From Loxodes magnus (taxonomy: Eukaryota; Ciliophora; Karyorelictea; Loxodida; Loxodidae), in the NCBI GenBank assembly GCA_946699065.1, contig CAMPDV010000460.1, forward strand, positions 62,001 through 126,000: 64,000 bases of DNA. Reading direction: 5' to 3'. Positions 36,426 to 48,819 of the stretch are shown here, piece after piece. A program made the position numbers and the translations under genes. The first letter of the stretch is position 1; the number at the start of each line of letters is the position of its first letter. Below the pieces are notes generated by a model, which saw nothing but the letters and a program-made list of their open reading frames with translations, searched no databases and was not told the origin of the DNA.

Positions 36426-38588
36426 ATGAAGAATTATCTAAACTTCTTTATGAGTAAACGAAGTACTAAGATATGCTTATTTGCTTCTGTTTGCTTTGCC
36501 TATTTTCTTATTATATAGTTCTGAATAAAAGGGTAAAAATAAAAAAGTGATACTATTAGTTTCCATCAAATTTCGAAAAGTGATAAATCTTTATAGAGGT
36601 ACTAAGATAGAAAGGAGCAAGAGGGACAAAAGAGCAAGAAAAGCTTTTATGAGACTTTTTTTGATAAAAATATGACTGTTTATAGCACTAAGCCTAATAA
36701 GTAGCTAAGAATCGGCTCTTTTGGGTATAATTCAATGGATTTTCCCGAAGTTTCTATTTTGATATGAGTTTATTAAGCAAAGTAAAGTAATAAGGATAAT
36801 TGAAAATTGAAGGAAAGTAATAGCTATGGAAACATATAGACTATCTTCAGTAATAATGTATATGGATGTGGAACTTAAATTAAGTATTGAGGATATGCTG
36901 CTTTTATTGAAAATGGATCTCTTTATTTTTAAGCTGGAAGTGACCTAAAATGTAACAACATAAAAGTAGTAGAAAGATTCAAAGCAAATGTTTGAAATCA
37001 TTTTAGCTTTATTTTTACAGCATTAGGAAGTGGAGATTAGTAATAACTAAAAGTATACAAGGATGGAAAGTTAATCTTTAGTGAATACAACTTTTACAGA
37101 TTAATATAGTCTGGAATAATCTTTAAACTAGGAAGTTGGACTATCTTAAAAGATATCTTTACCAAAGGATTAAATGAGAAATTAGGAATGTAGTTTAATG
37201 GAGCTTTTGACAGTTTAGTAATAACATCTAATCTTATTGCCTAAAATTAAATTATAGAACTTCTGAAAGGAAATTTCTTAGGCTTAGAAAAAGTTTGATT
37301 TACCAACTTTGATAACTATGAAGTAAAGCAGTTTAAAGAACCTTTTTATGGAAGATTACGAAATTTATAATCTAAATGATAGAAAAGAGCAGGAACACTT
37401 CTTCCTTATAATAGAAGTGCGCTTCGATTTATAAACTTGACAACAGAAGTAGCTTATAAAATAAATGAGGACAGCTGGCTATTAGAAAGAGATATAGATG
37501 AAGGAGGAATGTCTTCTTTTGATTTATTTAACGTTTAAATACAGAACGTTACTGACTTATGAATGCTGAATCCAGATTATTCTATTTATTAAAAAGAATA
37601 TCTCCAGATTAAGCAATCTCTACCAGAATTTTTCATTCCTATAACAATTATAACTTATTCTCGAGTAAAGCTGATGGAGGGAACTTTAAAAGCGTTAGAA
37701 AAAGTACGTGGAATAAATAGAACAATGATAATAGTTTCGCAAGCAGGTAATTTGTCTGATATGACAAACTTAATAAAGTCATATTAGAAAAATTCAAGAG
37801 TTCTTAAAATACTGCATATATATCTTCCTTAAACACCTGATCATTAAGATATTAAAGGAGAGTTAATGGTAAAAGTATTTTTGTTTAAGCAAAGAGTGGA
37901 TAAAAATGTCATGTTTGCTGTAAACTTTACCTTAGGATATTTGAAAGCTCCTGCCGTGGCTTTTTCTGAGGATGATAAAGAATACTCTGAAGACTTATAT
38001 GAATACATAATATATTCATACAAATACTGACTAGCAAATAGAAAAATGGGAAAATAAATTCCTTATGTGCAAATCTCATCATCTGGTAAAAATAAATGCA
38101 TCTCTAAATAAGACAAAGACGAAAAATGAAATTGGTTTCATTTTGGAAGATCATGAAGAGATACTTGAATGCTGCCAAATTATATGTTTTCATCATGACT
38201 TTAGGATTTTACTTGATATGATTAAGGAAATTTCCTTTATACTTATTTCTCAGCTATATTTAAAAAAACACATATTGCTCCTGTCATGTCACGTTGCAGA
38301 CATATGGGACAAAATTAATCAAGCTTTGAAGAAATGAGAAAAGAATTTGAGAATAAAATGCAGCTTTAAAAAAGAAAAAGTGATCGATAATAAGGCGAAC
38401 AAGAAGCCATTACATTCCCTATTTAAAGGCATGATTTCATAACTTTCTCTGATCAAAATAAAAGAGAAAATCTTATTTAGCCAGTGGTTTCCATTGATTA
38501 TGAACAAAAATGCCAAAACATTGCAAGTACAGATCAAGAAATAAAGAATTTCATAGATAAATACATTTTTCATAAGAGTAAAACTTGA
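36426..38588 (+). CDS. LamG-like / GT13-like glycosyltransferase fusion, type II membrane
   Basis: 720 residues, intronless, ending TGA 38586. A short basic head (MKNYLNFFMSKRSTK) precedes one helix (CLFASVCFAYFLII), as in Golgi type II enzymes. Residues ~95-280 look like a LamG/concanavalin-like jelly roll (GYAAFIENGSLYFQAGSD; LKVYKDGKLIF; KLGSW; QFNGAFDSLVI). From ~425 the order matches GlcNAc-transferase I/POMGnT1 (GT13): ITIITYSRVKLMEGTLKAL, RTMIIVSQAGN, an acidic metal motif FSEDDKEYSEDLYEY (E515-D516-D517), SSSGKNKC at the WNDNG place, FGRSWRDTW, and APVMSRCRHMG. It likely adds GlcNAc to glycans or O-mannose in the Golgi lumen. More than ten TGA codons are Trp, but none occurs in the last ~100 codons. 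Confidence 0.8.
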
Positions 38589-39747
38589 ACTTTTATTTGC
38601 AAATGGTAGAACTATCCAAAAGTACGTAAAATAAATCATTTTTCATTATCATTAGTATTTGATATAACACTGTCAATCATTTATTACATAGTGTGTAGAA
38701 TATTCAATCTTAATTTCTTATTATACCCTTCTTATGTTCTTTCTATCTAAACAATTCTTTACATTATTAAATTAAAAACTCTTGATCCATATGTAGTTAA
38801 ACTTTAATCTTTTTTATTATAAGTTAATTATTAATAAATGAAATCGTTGGAATTAATTGAATTTCTAGATTTATTAAATCCAAAAATGTTTCTAATTAAT
38901 TATTTTACTTCAAGCAAACTGCTAAATTCAATCTCATATTGTTCATTTTTCTTAAGTAAACTGAAAAATATAGCTTTATTTTCACCAGGAAACTGAGGGC
39001 TTTAATAATGTATTTATACTTTTCAAAACCTAAAATTATAGTAAATCATTTAACAAGATTTCAATTTAAGTCTCAAGTTCTAGTATTTAAAACTATAAGA
39101 GAATAATAATTTTATGAGCCATTGGAGATTGCTTTTCGTGAGTGTGTAAAGCTCTTCTTTGTCTTATTTAAAACTTAGAAGGAAATTTGCTATAAACGGA
39201 TATTATTCAATAAATGTACTAAATTTATTGAGAAATAAACAACATTATTAGCTTAAATTATCTAACGAAACGAATGAAAGGACTTTTATCGAATTCAAAA
39301 GAGCTATAAAATATAAAGTTTATTTATATGATTATTATATTAGATTTTTTATTTAATTTCATGATTCTCTTCTTTTAATATCTTAACCTAATAACAAATA
39401 TTAATTTTGATCTCTTTTCAGGGCACTCTATTAAGTTTATCTTAGATTGAAGCTGCTATTATAAAGACTTTAAAATAGTTGCTTTTTAATTAAATTAGTT
39501 TCATTAAGTTCTTTATTTTATCTACTCTAATTAATTTGCACTTAATAGTTCTTTATTTAACCTTATTTACTATTTTTTATTTTAATTAGTTTAATCTTGC
39601 TAAAGTCTATGTTAGAATTCAAATTTATATCTTTATCTCTTTATTCATTAGGTTCCTTATTTCAATATATCTAATTAGTTATAACTAGTTATCCTTTTAA
39701 AAGGCTTAAATAAAGAGAATTAGACTTAATTAATAAATACTAATAAA
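38589..39747. other. Convergent intergenic region
   Basis: AT-rich spacer between the glycosyltransferase and the unknown basic protein gene; no feature seen. Confidence 0.5.
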
Positions 39748-40923
39748 TCATAGTTCTTTGCTGAAATCATCATACTACCTTAAATTCTCATTTCTACTTA
39801 TTTGTATTTTAAAATTAGAGGAAACCTTACTGCTGTTAAGCTTCTTCATTTTCTTCTTTAGATTTTTTATCTCTTGACAGAAGTCTTTGGTTTGAATTAT
39901 TTTAGGCATTTTAATTACCTTATGCTCACTTAATTAGGATAGGTTATTTTTTTTCTAAGGCTGTATATAAGAAATCTATTTATCATTGAATTATATATTT
40001 TCCTAAGAAAATACTTAATTGAAGCTGCTATTTTGTACTATATTTGTGTGCTGCTTCACTGCCTGTGGAAGCTTTATCTTTTAGTTCTATTGATGCAGTT
40101 CATCTGATTTATCATCTAAACATACTCTTCCTGAATTCGGTATTTATTTTGCTCCTTCTTTTTGTAATTTTCGCTTCTTCGTGATTTTGAATATTTACCT
40201 CGCAGTGCTTTGATCTTTTTGCTAAATGTTAAAATTTTATTTTTCCACTATGCCTGACCGTAGCTATTATACACAAGAATTGTTTTGTCTTTTTAGTTAA
40301 GATGAAGATATTTTTTATGTCTAGGTTTTCATTTGACAGAAAGGGTTGTAGAATTTATCATTTTAAGGTTACTCATGAACATCATATGGTTTTTTGAACT
40401 CAGGAATATGATCAAAAGTATCAGATTCTTTAGTATATTTGTTTTTGTATTTATTAGAGTTTTAAAAATCCTGTTAAATGGTAGTCATAAAGTTTAAGTT
40501 AGATGAGTTCTTATTTTGTTTTTTGTAGTTATGAATCTTAGGTACTATCTTTCTAAGCTTTTGCTAAGTACTTTAGAAGTTACTTGCTGGATTATTACTA
40601 GAGTTCTAATTAAATTGGTATAGTTCTATGTTACTATTACTTTACTTCGGTTTTTTTCCAAAAGGAGAAGTTTCATAAGAAATACTCTACTTCTCCGTAA
40701 AAAAGGGAGTTTAGACTCTTTATTCATTGATGAAGTTCTAAGTTGGAGCTTGATAAAAGGGAAAAGGAGTTTTAGATGTCTTTCTAATCTGAGAAATAAT
40801 TTCTCTATTCTATTTTTCAGCTTCCTATTAACTGTTACTTTACAATATATTCTAGAAATCCTAGTTCCTAAAAGTTAAATCTCTTAGATTATTTACAGAG
40901 TACATATTTTATTGGCTTTTCAT
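39748..40923 (-). CDS. Disordered basic unknown protein
   Basis: 391 residues from ATG 40923 to TGA 39748, intronless and without in-frame TGA. Rich in Gln, Asn, Lys and Ser, with short aromatic stretches (FTEKQSISYETSPFGKK; FDHIPEFKKPYDVHEQ) and a Lys-rich helix near the end (EIKNLKKKMKKLNSSK). No membrane segment, signal or domain recognised. The composition suits a nuclear or cytoskeletal linker protein; this is inference only. Confidence 0.75.
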
Positions 40924-42877
40924 TTTTAAATTTAAATAAAGCGAAAGTATTTCCAAAGCTTACTTACTTAGAATTAACGTTTCTTAGTATTAGAATTATA
41001 GCTAACATCTAGTCTTTATAATTTAGTGCTTATCTAGTATTAAACCCCTTTATTATCCTATTTACTACTTATCTTTAGTTTAAAGTACTAATCACTTTCT
41101 TTTTATTAGCTTCTAGAACTTATCACTTTCTTTTTATTCAAATATCTCTTAAGCTTTAAACTACAGTGGGATAACTAATATTCATATGATATATAGATTT
41201 ATATCATAATAAAGCTTCTAACTTTGCTACTAGTTACTTACTAATAACTACCATAGATATAAATATTTTGGTAGGGATGATAAGCATTTTGAGTTATAAG
41301 ATAATGAACTAGTAAAGATGAAATGTAGTTATAAAGAGTGATTTAAGAGCTCTGAGATAGTTTCTGTATGCATAAAAAGCTATTTAGGATAATTAGGATT
41401 TGATTAATCTAAAGTATGCTAAGTAATCTCTTTTTTAAATTTAAGTATCATCTGCTACTAATTTATTATTATAATGCTTCTTTTTACTTATTCTTTGTAC
41501 TTATATTACTGAACTAAGGAAATGATAGCTTAGTAGAATCTTAAGAGTAAACTAAATTAGCTTTAAAGTATGATACTGCTAGTAGTGTACAAATTATTAA
41601 TTTTATTTAAGTTTACAATTTATTACTCTCTGGTTATACTCATAAAGAGTTTCTAGTTGATAAGGTAATATTTATAATTTAAGTCTAATGCTAATATATA
41701 ATATATAAAAATAACAAACTTAATAGTTGAATGGCATCAGTTAAATAACTTTACAACTTAAATAATTATATCGCAACTTTATCATAATAGCTAGACTTTA
41801 AGCGTTTACTATTCTAGATGTTGAGGGCTAAATTTGAGAATCATTACATTACTTTTACTAGCAGCTAACTTTCTATTTCTTTAAAGGATTCTTATACTTT
41901 ATTATGATTGTAGAAATAAGCTAAAGAAATTAAAATTTGAGGATATAAAATTAGAATAAGTAAAGCTCTTAGATATTAGATAGATTATACTGCACAAAAA
42001 GAAAAGGAATGAAATTTATTTAGAGTATAAAGATTCTAATGTTTGAGGTATAGAAACATCACATATTATTTGTCAAAATCAAGTTTACTATATAAGTTAC
42101 TAGTGAAAGGAATAATCTAACTAAAATAGCTAAATCCAATTTAGAAAATCATAAAGTAAGATATTTTAATCACTTTCAAAGGGATCAATAACTAAAGCTT
42201 ATGATATTTACAAAATATAAGTTAAACTATACAATTTTCTTAACTTCTTCAAACTCCCTATTTGCTCAAAAGCAGAAGCTTGTCACTTGTAAAGTTATTA
42301 AAGAAAAAATCGAATAAAAACCAAAAGGACATAGCCATCTCTTCAGAATAGCGTTACTTATGATGAAAGCTATAAAAGATATTATTTTAAATTTGGATCT
42401 GATAATAATCGCTATGGTATTTATTTCTTTAGTCTAATAAATTCAATACTCTATTAAAAGACTTAAGTGTATAAAGATTCAAAAAATGAAAAATCTAAAT
42501 TAAAATCATTAATTTGGGCTATTACAGCATCATTACTGAACATTTAATTTATATGAAGTGATGTAAGAAATTACTGTAAAAGCTCTATTACATCAATAAG
42601 CTTTTCTTTATCTTAAGACACTAGACTCTAAGCTAAGAAATCTTACTATATCTTACCTTTCTTCTCTTAATATGGATCTGATATTCTACATAAAAGGCAA
42701 ATAACTAACAGACTAGTTATATAAGTCATTATATAGAACAATAGATCATAACTAGAAGCTAATTTTGGAAGAATCTACTAAGAAGTAAATAAATATTGTA
42801 CATATCTCAAAAAGGCAATCAAGTGATTGGTATTAGTTAAATACCCCATATTGTAATTAATTGCAACTAAGATTAAG
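40924..42877. other. Intergenic region, 2 kb
   Basis: AT-rich. A TGA-poor frame continues leftward from the gene at 42878 for a few hundred codons and reads plausibly, but other frames do too and there is no homology, so I do not extend the gene. Confidence 0.4.
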
Positions 42878-44521
42878 ATGGAGAAAAATTAGTAATTCGC
42901 TTAGTATTCTGAACTAGCTAAGCCAGCTCTATTCAGAAAATTCAAAAAGCTGGAAGAGGTTCCTCTTAGAACGCGATCTTTAGTGTTGCATTCTTGCAAC
43001 AGATATAAGAAGAAAATAGACGACAATGCAAAGTTAAAATAGATTTAATACAAAAACATAAGGTAATTTGTCAGGCCTCGGTCATGCAAATGTAGATAGT
43101 GTAGTGGTAAGTGAGTAGAAAAAGGAAATGAATTAATGAACTATGTGTATTTATTTGAAAATAACTAACATATTTTTGATAAAAACCCTAAACTTGCAAT
43201 CAAAAAATCATTTAGTGTAATATTACAAGATATTAAAGAGAAAAACCAAAATGAAAAGAAAAAAACTGGAAATCATAAATTTTCCAAATTCTTAAAATAA
43301 GCAAACTTTGAGAAGACAGATTAAGAACCTAAGTTAGATGATTTAAAGAATTCCATTTCTATCCCTAAGCCTAGCTAGCTGATTATGACTAAATTCCTTA
43401 AAGAATATGAAAAAGATGAGGCTTTAAGACTGAAAAAAATTAAATAAGAGATGCTAACATAAAAACAGTTCAAAATGCCTACATATAAAGCACCTCAACT
43501 AATACTTCCAACGACTACATTATCAGTTGTGTATGATATTAATAAAAAATAGCTGAATAGCTATTCAAGCAAGTTAAAATAAAGCTTGGTTACAAGTTAA
43601 GATTTTTAAATAGAATCAACTGATAATCACCAGAAATTTCCTATAAAAAGCAATGGATTTCTTAGTGATGATGAAGGTTAGGCAATCAAAAAAGCAGTAG
43701 AAAAAATTGAGAAGTCAGCTTTTAATGGTGATTATAGGATAAAAAACTCATTATAACTCGAAAGGAAAAGTAAAATGGCAAGTAGATCTGAAAAAGAATT
43801 AAAGAAAGATAAGGGAGAAATGTAAAATAACGATTACTAATTAATACAAAAGTTCTATGGTAATTAAAAGTAGATCACTTATAGTAAATGTCATCAACTT
43901 AGTTCATATTAGGTTAAAAACTATATTAATAGCTTTAAGAAAATAAAATCAGTATATAAAAGCAAAACCTAATCAAAGGTTAGCTTTCCTAGTATAACTA
44001 GTTCTAGAACTTTTAGGTAACCGTAATAGACACAAACCTAGTATCTCTAAACGGATCCTGGAGAATTTCCTTCTTTGAACAAGAATTTTGATGTTTATAA
44101 ATGCTCTAAGGAAGATTTATAATATAAGTATAAAATGAAATTTAAAATCTAGCAGAGAAAATTGGGATTTAGCAAATAGAAGAATTCAGATAATACTCTC
44201 GCAAATATCAAGTAACAAAGAAAGTCAATGGAATCATTTTTTAAGGGTTAGATAAATTTTCGTAATTACAAAATAAATACCTAACCAATAGACACTTTCA
44301 ATTAATTTAATTATCAATACTTCTATTTAAATGCTCTAAGCTTATTATCTCATACCAATTCCATCAGATTTACAAATATTCAGTCAATTATAAGTCAAGA
44401 TATCTTTATAAAGCAAGCTCCTTAAATAAGATTAAAACTAAGGCTAAGTATATTAATATAAAGAGGAGGTTTTCTGCAGTATAAAAGGTTCTAACTAATG
44501 GTAAATAATATTAAAGCGTGA
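42878..44521 (+). CDS. Unknown basic protein
   Basis: 547 residues from ATG 42878, where coding texture begins, to TGA 44519. The N-terminal part has LFRKFKKLEEVPLRTRS, a CKCRQCSGKW cluster that could bind zinc, and ELMNYVYLFENNQHIFDKN. The rest is Lys/Gln/Ser-rich with coiled segments (KEYEKDEALRLKKIKQEM; AIKKAVEKIEKSAF). The last ~60 residues are less convincing and may reflect a missed short intron. No known domain. The start is uncertain because the frame is open further left. Confidence 0.6.
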
Positions 44522-45805
44522 TATAATTTAAAGAACTTAATAAAAGGGATCAATACTCATATAAGTCTTGATTTAGGGTATAAAGCAAAGTTTAGATATA
44601 TTTAAGTATAATCACTTTCAATATGTTTACTATCTGTATTATTATAATAAATATTTACTCTTAAGATTTAGGTATTCATATCTTCATTTACTTATATATG
44701 CTAAAGATAGTAGATATTCATTACAAGTCAAATTCGATAAGCAGATAGAAATTATTATAATCAGAAGTGAAGACGATTTCAGTTTTGGTTTTGCTTCTAA
44801 AACTATAAAGTAAACTAGTTTAATGGCATTGTTATCATCATCCTTGTATAGTATTTATAAATCTTAATATTTGTAGCACTTGTAGAGTTGAAAGCTCTAT
44901 TGACTAATAAATAAATAATTCGTACAAATTAATTAAAATAACTTAATTTAATAAACATCTAAAGGAGATTTACAGTAGTAAAGATAAAGCTGCTATTCTA
45001 ATAAAAGATTAAGATATTTACCTGCTTAATAAGAAAATGTTGTAGAGGAATACTTAAGAGTTGGTATGAAAATAAAAGCTTTATAGCTAATAATACTTCT
45101 AATATTGAAATCTTAGAATAATATATAAATATATATTAATAGCATTCTAGCATAAATCAAATATTTTATCTAACACTGCTATACATTAGAAATATTAAAA
45201 ATATATCTTTTAAGATATTCTTTTCCTTTTTTAGCTTAACTTATAAAAGCTTAGATAACAAGCTACTCTCCAGTTATGTAACTAGATACAAGAACAAGAA
45301 CTAAGATTATTAACTTGCAATGTTGTTATTTAGTCTATTTTCATAGTTTTTGTGTTTATCCTAATAAGACTAATATTATAACTACTAACTGTCATAGTTC
45401 TAATTTTTATATATTAAGACATTTAATACACTAGGAACTTTTAATCTTAGCTGATTAAAAATACTTATTTATTTAGAAATTTCGTTAGATTAAACTTATA
45501 TGTTTTATAAATAAAAAAGAGGAACTTAGCATAACAACTTAGAGTCTTTTAAAGAAAAGCTTCGTATATTTATTAAATTAGAAGTAATTACTAGTGAAAT
45601 AATATTTGATATATATTATTATTTAAAGTGACAAGAAGAAATATAAAGTTTCACTAAGGAAACTAGAAGAAAATATTAAGTTTGATGGCTTTAAGTAATA
45701 ATATAGGAATTTATATTTGAGAGTGTCTTTTAGCTAAAAGATTATGCAGAATATTTAAAAAGAATGAATTTCATTTTTTATAAAATCTGCAATTAAATTT
45801 GTTTC
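44522..45805. other. Convergent intergenic region, 1.3 kb
   Basis: AT-rich spacer; no feature seen. Confidence 0.5.
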
Positions 45806-48320
45806 TCATTTAGTATTTTGCTTTATTAACCAGTTGCAAACCTAAACCCATCTATTTATTTCTTCTTCAACTGCACTTGCAAATAAAAATCTATTTTCAG
45901 CTTCATACCATTCCAATTCTCTACAACTCCATCCTTCTGCATTTTGCATTTCTGCAGCAACTGTCATTTTCGGATCATTGTTGAATGTCTAATTAGTAGA
46001 TCTCAATGATTTTTACGTCATATTTGTCAAGGATAAATCAACTGATTGACTGACAATATCTTCTATTTTATTCAGAGCATTAGGTTTTTTCATTAAATGT
46101 CCCTAAATAAAAACTTACTGGCTCAATTTTATTTTCCCTATGATTTAATTAAACTTGGACATCAATTTACTTGCTTGAATTCTTCATCAAAAAATTCTAT
46201 GCATTTTACTCTAATTCTATTTGCATTTTAGGATTGGATTACAGCTGCTCATGATTGAAAATCTCAAAGTAGTATAATTTTTTGTACTTATTTGTACCTT
46301 TAAATTTTATTTTTATTCTCTATGCACTTCTAATATCTCCTATAAGTACTGCCTTCAAAGGCTTCAAGCACCACGCATTTGCATCTAAATTAGACTTGAA
46401 ATATTTAAACTAGTACTAAGTTATCTAGCAAAACCTTTTTATGAACAAAGTGCTAGGTCCAGGCTTATACTTAAGAAGATACCCTTCATATATTATAACT
46501 TCATTGCTAAAGTTTTGAATTCCATTCTCAGGTTAATCATAATCCAGGAAGATTTAGTTCTGCTTGCTTTAGTTACAAATTTCATAAGAAAGAGAAGAAG
46601 CAACTAACTAATTATCATTACCTTAATTACTGATGGAGACAGATTTGTCATCTGATTTCTACTTATAGTGTCCTTCCTTCTTTCAAGAATATAGCTGATT
46701 TATACTCTATTCTATATCTAAATCTCTATAATCTGGATAGGGAACTGGACATTGCAATTGTTGGTGTATTGGTGACATGTTCAAATCATTGAATAACTGT
46801 AGATTTTTAGTTGAAAATCCTTGTTAGGATTTCACTTGATTAACTTAAAATTATCCTATATCTGACTATTCATTTTCGCTTTCGTTTGCTATCTTATAAC
46901 TCTCTTCTTACTAAGACAGTTCTTCTTAAACTTCAAATTCGTTTTGGTTGCTTTATAGTAGAGACTAGCTTCTCTCTTCTTCCTAATTATTTTCATACAT
47001 TTTTTCTTAATTCAAAGAATTCTGAATAATTCCTTTTCCTTTGAAATGCTTTATTTAAAATTAATATTCTTGAAGTTCATTTTCATAAGGAATTTAAAAT
47101 TCCAAATCTTCAATATCACCTTCAATCTGTTGAGAACTAAACTGCTATAATTTTCTATCTGCTTGAAGTTACTGATACTTTTAATTACTCTTTTGCAATT
47201 CATAGCTCTTACCATTTTCTTCACTCTTACTTAGAAAAGATTTTTATATGAACGTAGAGTTTGTTTATCCTTCTGATTCCATAACTTTGGAAGGAGTCTG
47301 CGTATATTATTCTTAATTAGGATCTTTTATCTGCAAAGTTTGTATCTCTTAATCTACTTACTCTTGCCGAAGTTTTTCTAAGTTATTATTCTAAGAATTT
47401 AACGAAATTCTGAAGTCTATTGATTATAAAGGAGATATTGACATCGTTTGTTCTTTCAGTGATTCATCTTAATTAGTTATTTTCTATTTATGGATTGCTG
47501 GAGATGAAACGTTAAACTCACTTGAATATTTAAGAGAATCATTTCCTTTATCACTTAAGCTATAGCGATTACCATTTTATTCCATTTGATCTGTAATTGA
47601 GGGTTTGGAAGATTGCTCTGACTCCATTTAGGTATAGAACTACAACATTTTTTCTATTTTTTCCTTAGTCAATTCCTATTTTGTATATTACTTCATCTTA
47701 TCTTAATTCTATTCACTCACTTTATCTTTTTAGTTTTCTATGTTCTAAATCAAATTTTTTAGAGAGTCCATTTGCTTTTATTCTTCACTGATAATGTTTT
47801 TTTCAAACTTATTGTAAATTTCAAGTAGCTTCTCTATTTTCTTTTAGTCTTCTGGAGAAAAAATGTTAAAAGCTTATGTACTTACATCAGAATCATTATT
47901 CTCGCTTTTTTTCTTTTAATTTGTTTTTTCTTATTGCTATTCCATGATTTTTACTTTTTTAATCTATTTACTTTCTTCTTCTTCAATTGAAGATTCACAT
48001 TAATGCAAACTTCTTTGGATATTTGAGTCTAAGTCTTCTTAATATTCATATTGACACTCCTAATTTACCATTTTAGCTACATAATCGTTTCGATCTGTTT
48101 TTCTAGGTTCTTTTAAATCTGAATAATCAGTGGCAGGTAGTTTTAAAGTCTAAAAGGTTTCATTAAACCCAAACTAAGTTTCTTAATTCTTTTGCTTGAA
48201 TTAATTAACAGGCATTTTAGATTCCTAGACTTGCACTGACTTACTAGTCAGTTAAAGTTCCCTAGACATTTCTTCTTTCTAAAAGTCTTTACTTTCACAA
48301 GAGCATGTTCAATTTCCCAT
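45806..48320 (-). CDS. PH-domain protein with long disordered head
   Basis: 832 residues in two exons; 16-nt intron at 46103-46118 (GTAAGTTTTTATTTAG, minus strand). It starts MGNWTCSCESK (TGA = W4), a myristoylation site with nearby cysteines. Residues ~15-580 are Glu/Gln/Ser-rich with coiled-coil stretches (DQKKIEKLLEIYNKFEKN; ELTKEKIEKMLQFY). The C-terminus is a pleckstrin-homology fold: VIIYEGYLLKYKPGPSTL, RFCQITQYQFKYFKSNLDANAW, KPLKAVLIGDI, a long loop carrying the intron, and the closing helix ASAVEEEINRWVQVCNWL with its Trp. It probably binds phosphoinositides or a protein at a membrane. Intron removal is required for the C-terminal helix, which supports both calls. Confidence 0.85.
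46103..46118 (-). other. 16-nt intron in PH-domain gene
   Basis: GTAAGTTTTTATTTAG. Removal joins EP to GHLMKK and opens the frame through the conserved C-terminal PH helix to TGA; without it the frame degenerates with several TGA. Confidence 0.9.
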
Positions 48321-48819
48321 TTTCCCTTATAAAGATATAACTTTTAATTACTAATTTAACAATTATCTGTACCTACTACTACCATTCTATCTATTCAATC
48401 TTATTAATCCACTTTACCTTCTTAAGCTAATAGCATTACTATCAATGTATATAAAAGAGATGAAAGTTAATACGATATAATTGGTAAAAGTATATGAAAG
48501 GTATATAGATATAATAAGATAGAGATGTTGGTACTAGAAATAAGAGTAGGGTATTGCTTTGATTGTATTAATACTATTAGATTTAATTTTCTACTTCATA
48601 TATTAAATGTATAGCTAAATCTAAATACATACAAACTATCACTACTCCCTTCAGAGAACTTATTGCTACCCACTTAATTGACCATTTACTCTTAGATGAT
48701 TAAGTATTCACTAGTGGAGTAATTAATGCAGATTTAAGATAATAAAATAGAAGATACACTTAGGGAATAATCTTAAAGGAGGAGGAAACTGCGGAAATAA
48801 GTCAAAAATCAAAGAAGCG
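48321..48819. other. Divergent intergenic region
   Basis: AT-rich 0.5 kb between the divergent PH-domain and STAND genes; the last ~70 bases before 48820 stay open in the STAND frame (GGGNCGNKSKIKEA) and may be coding. Confidence 0.5.

Noticed and set aside
40924..42877. Leftward extension of the unknown gene at 42878 by several hundred codons
   Set aside because: Competing frames in the same stretch look equally good, and composition changes to spacer left of 42878.
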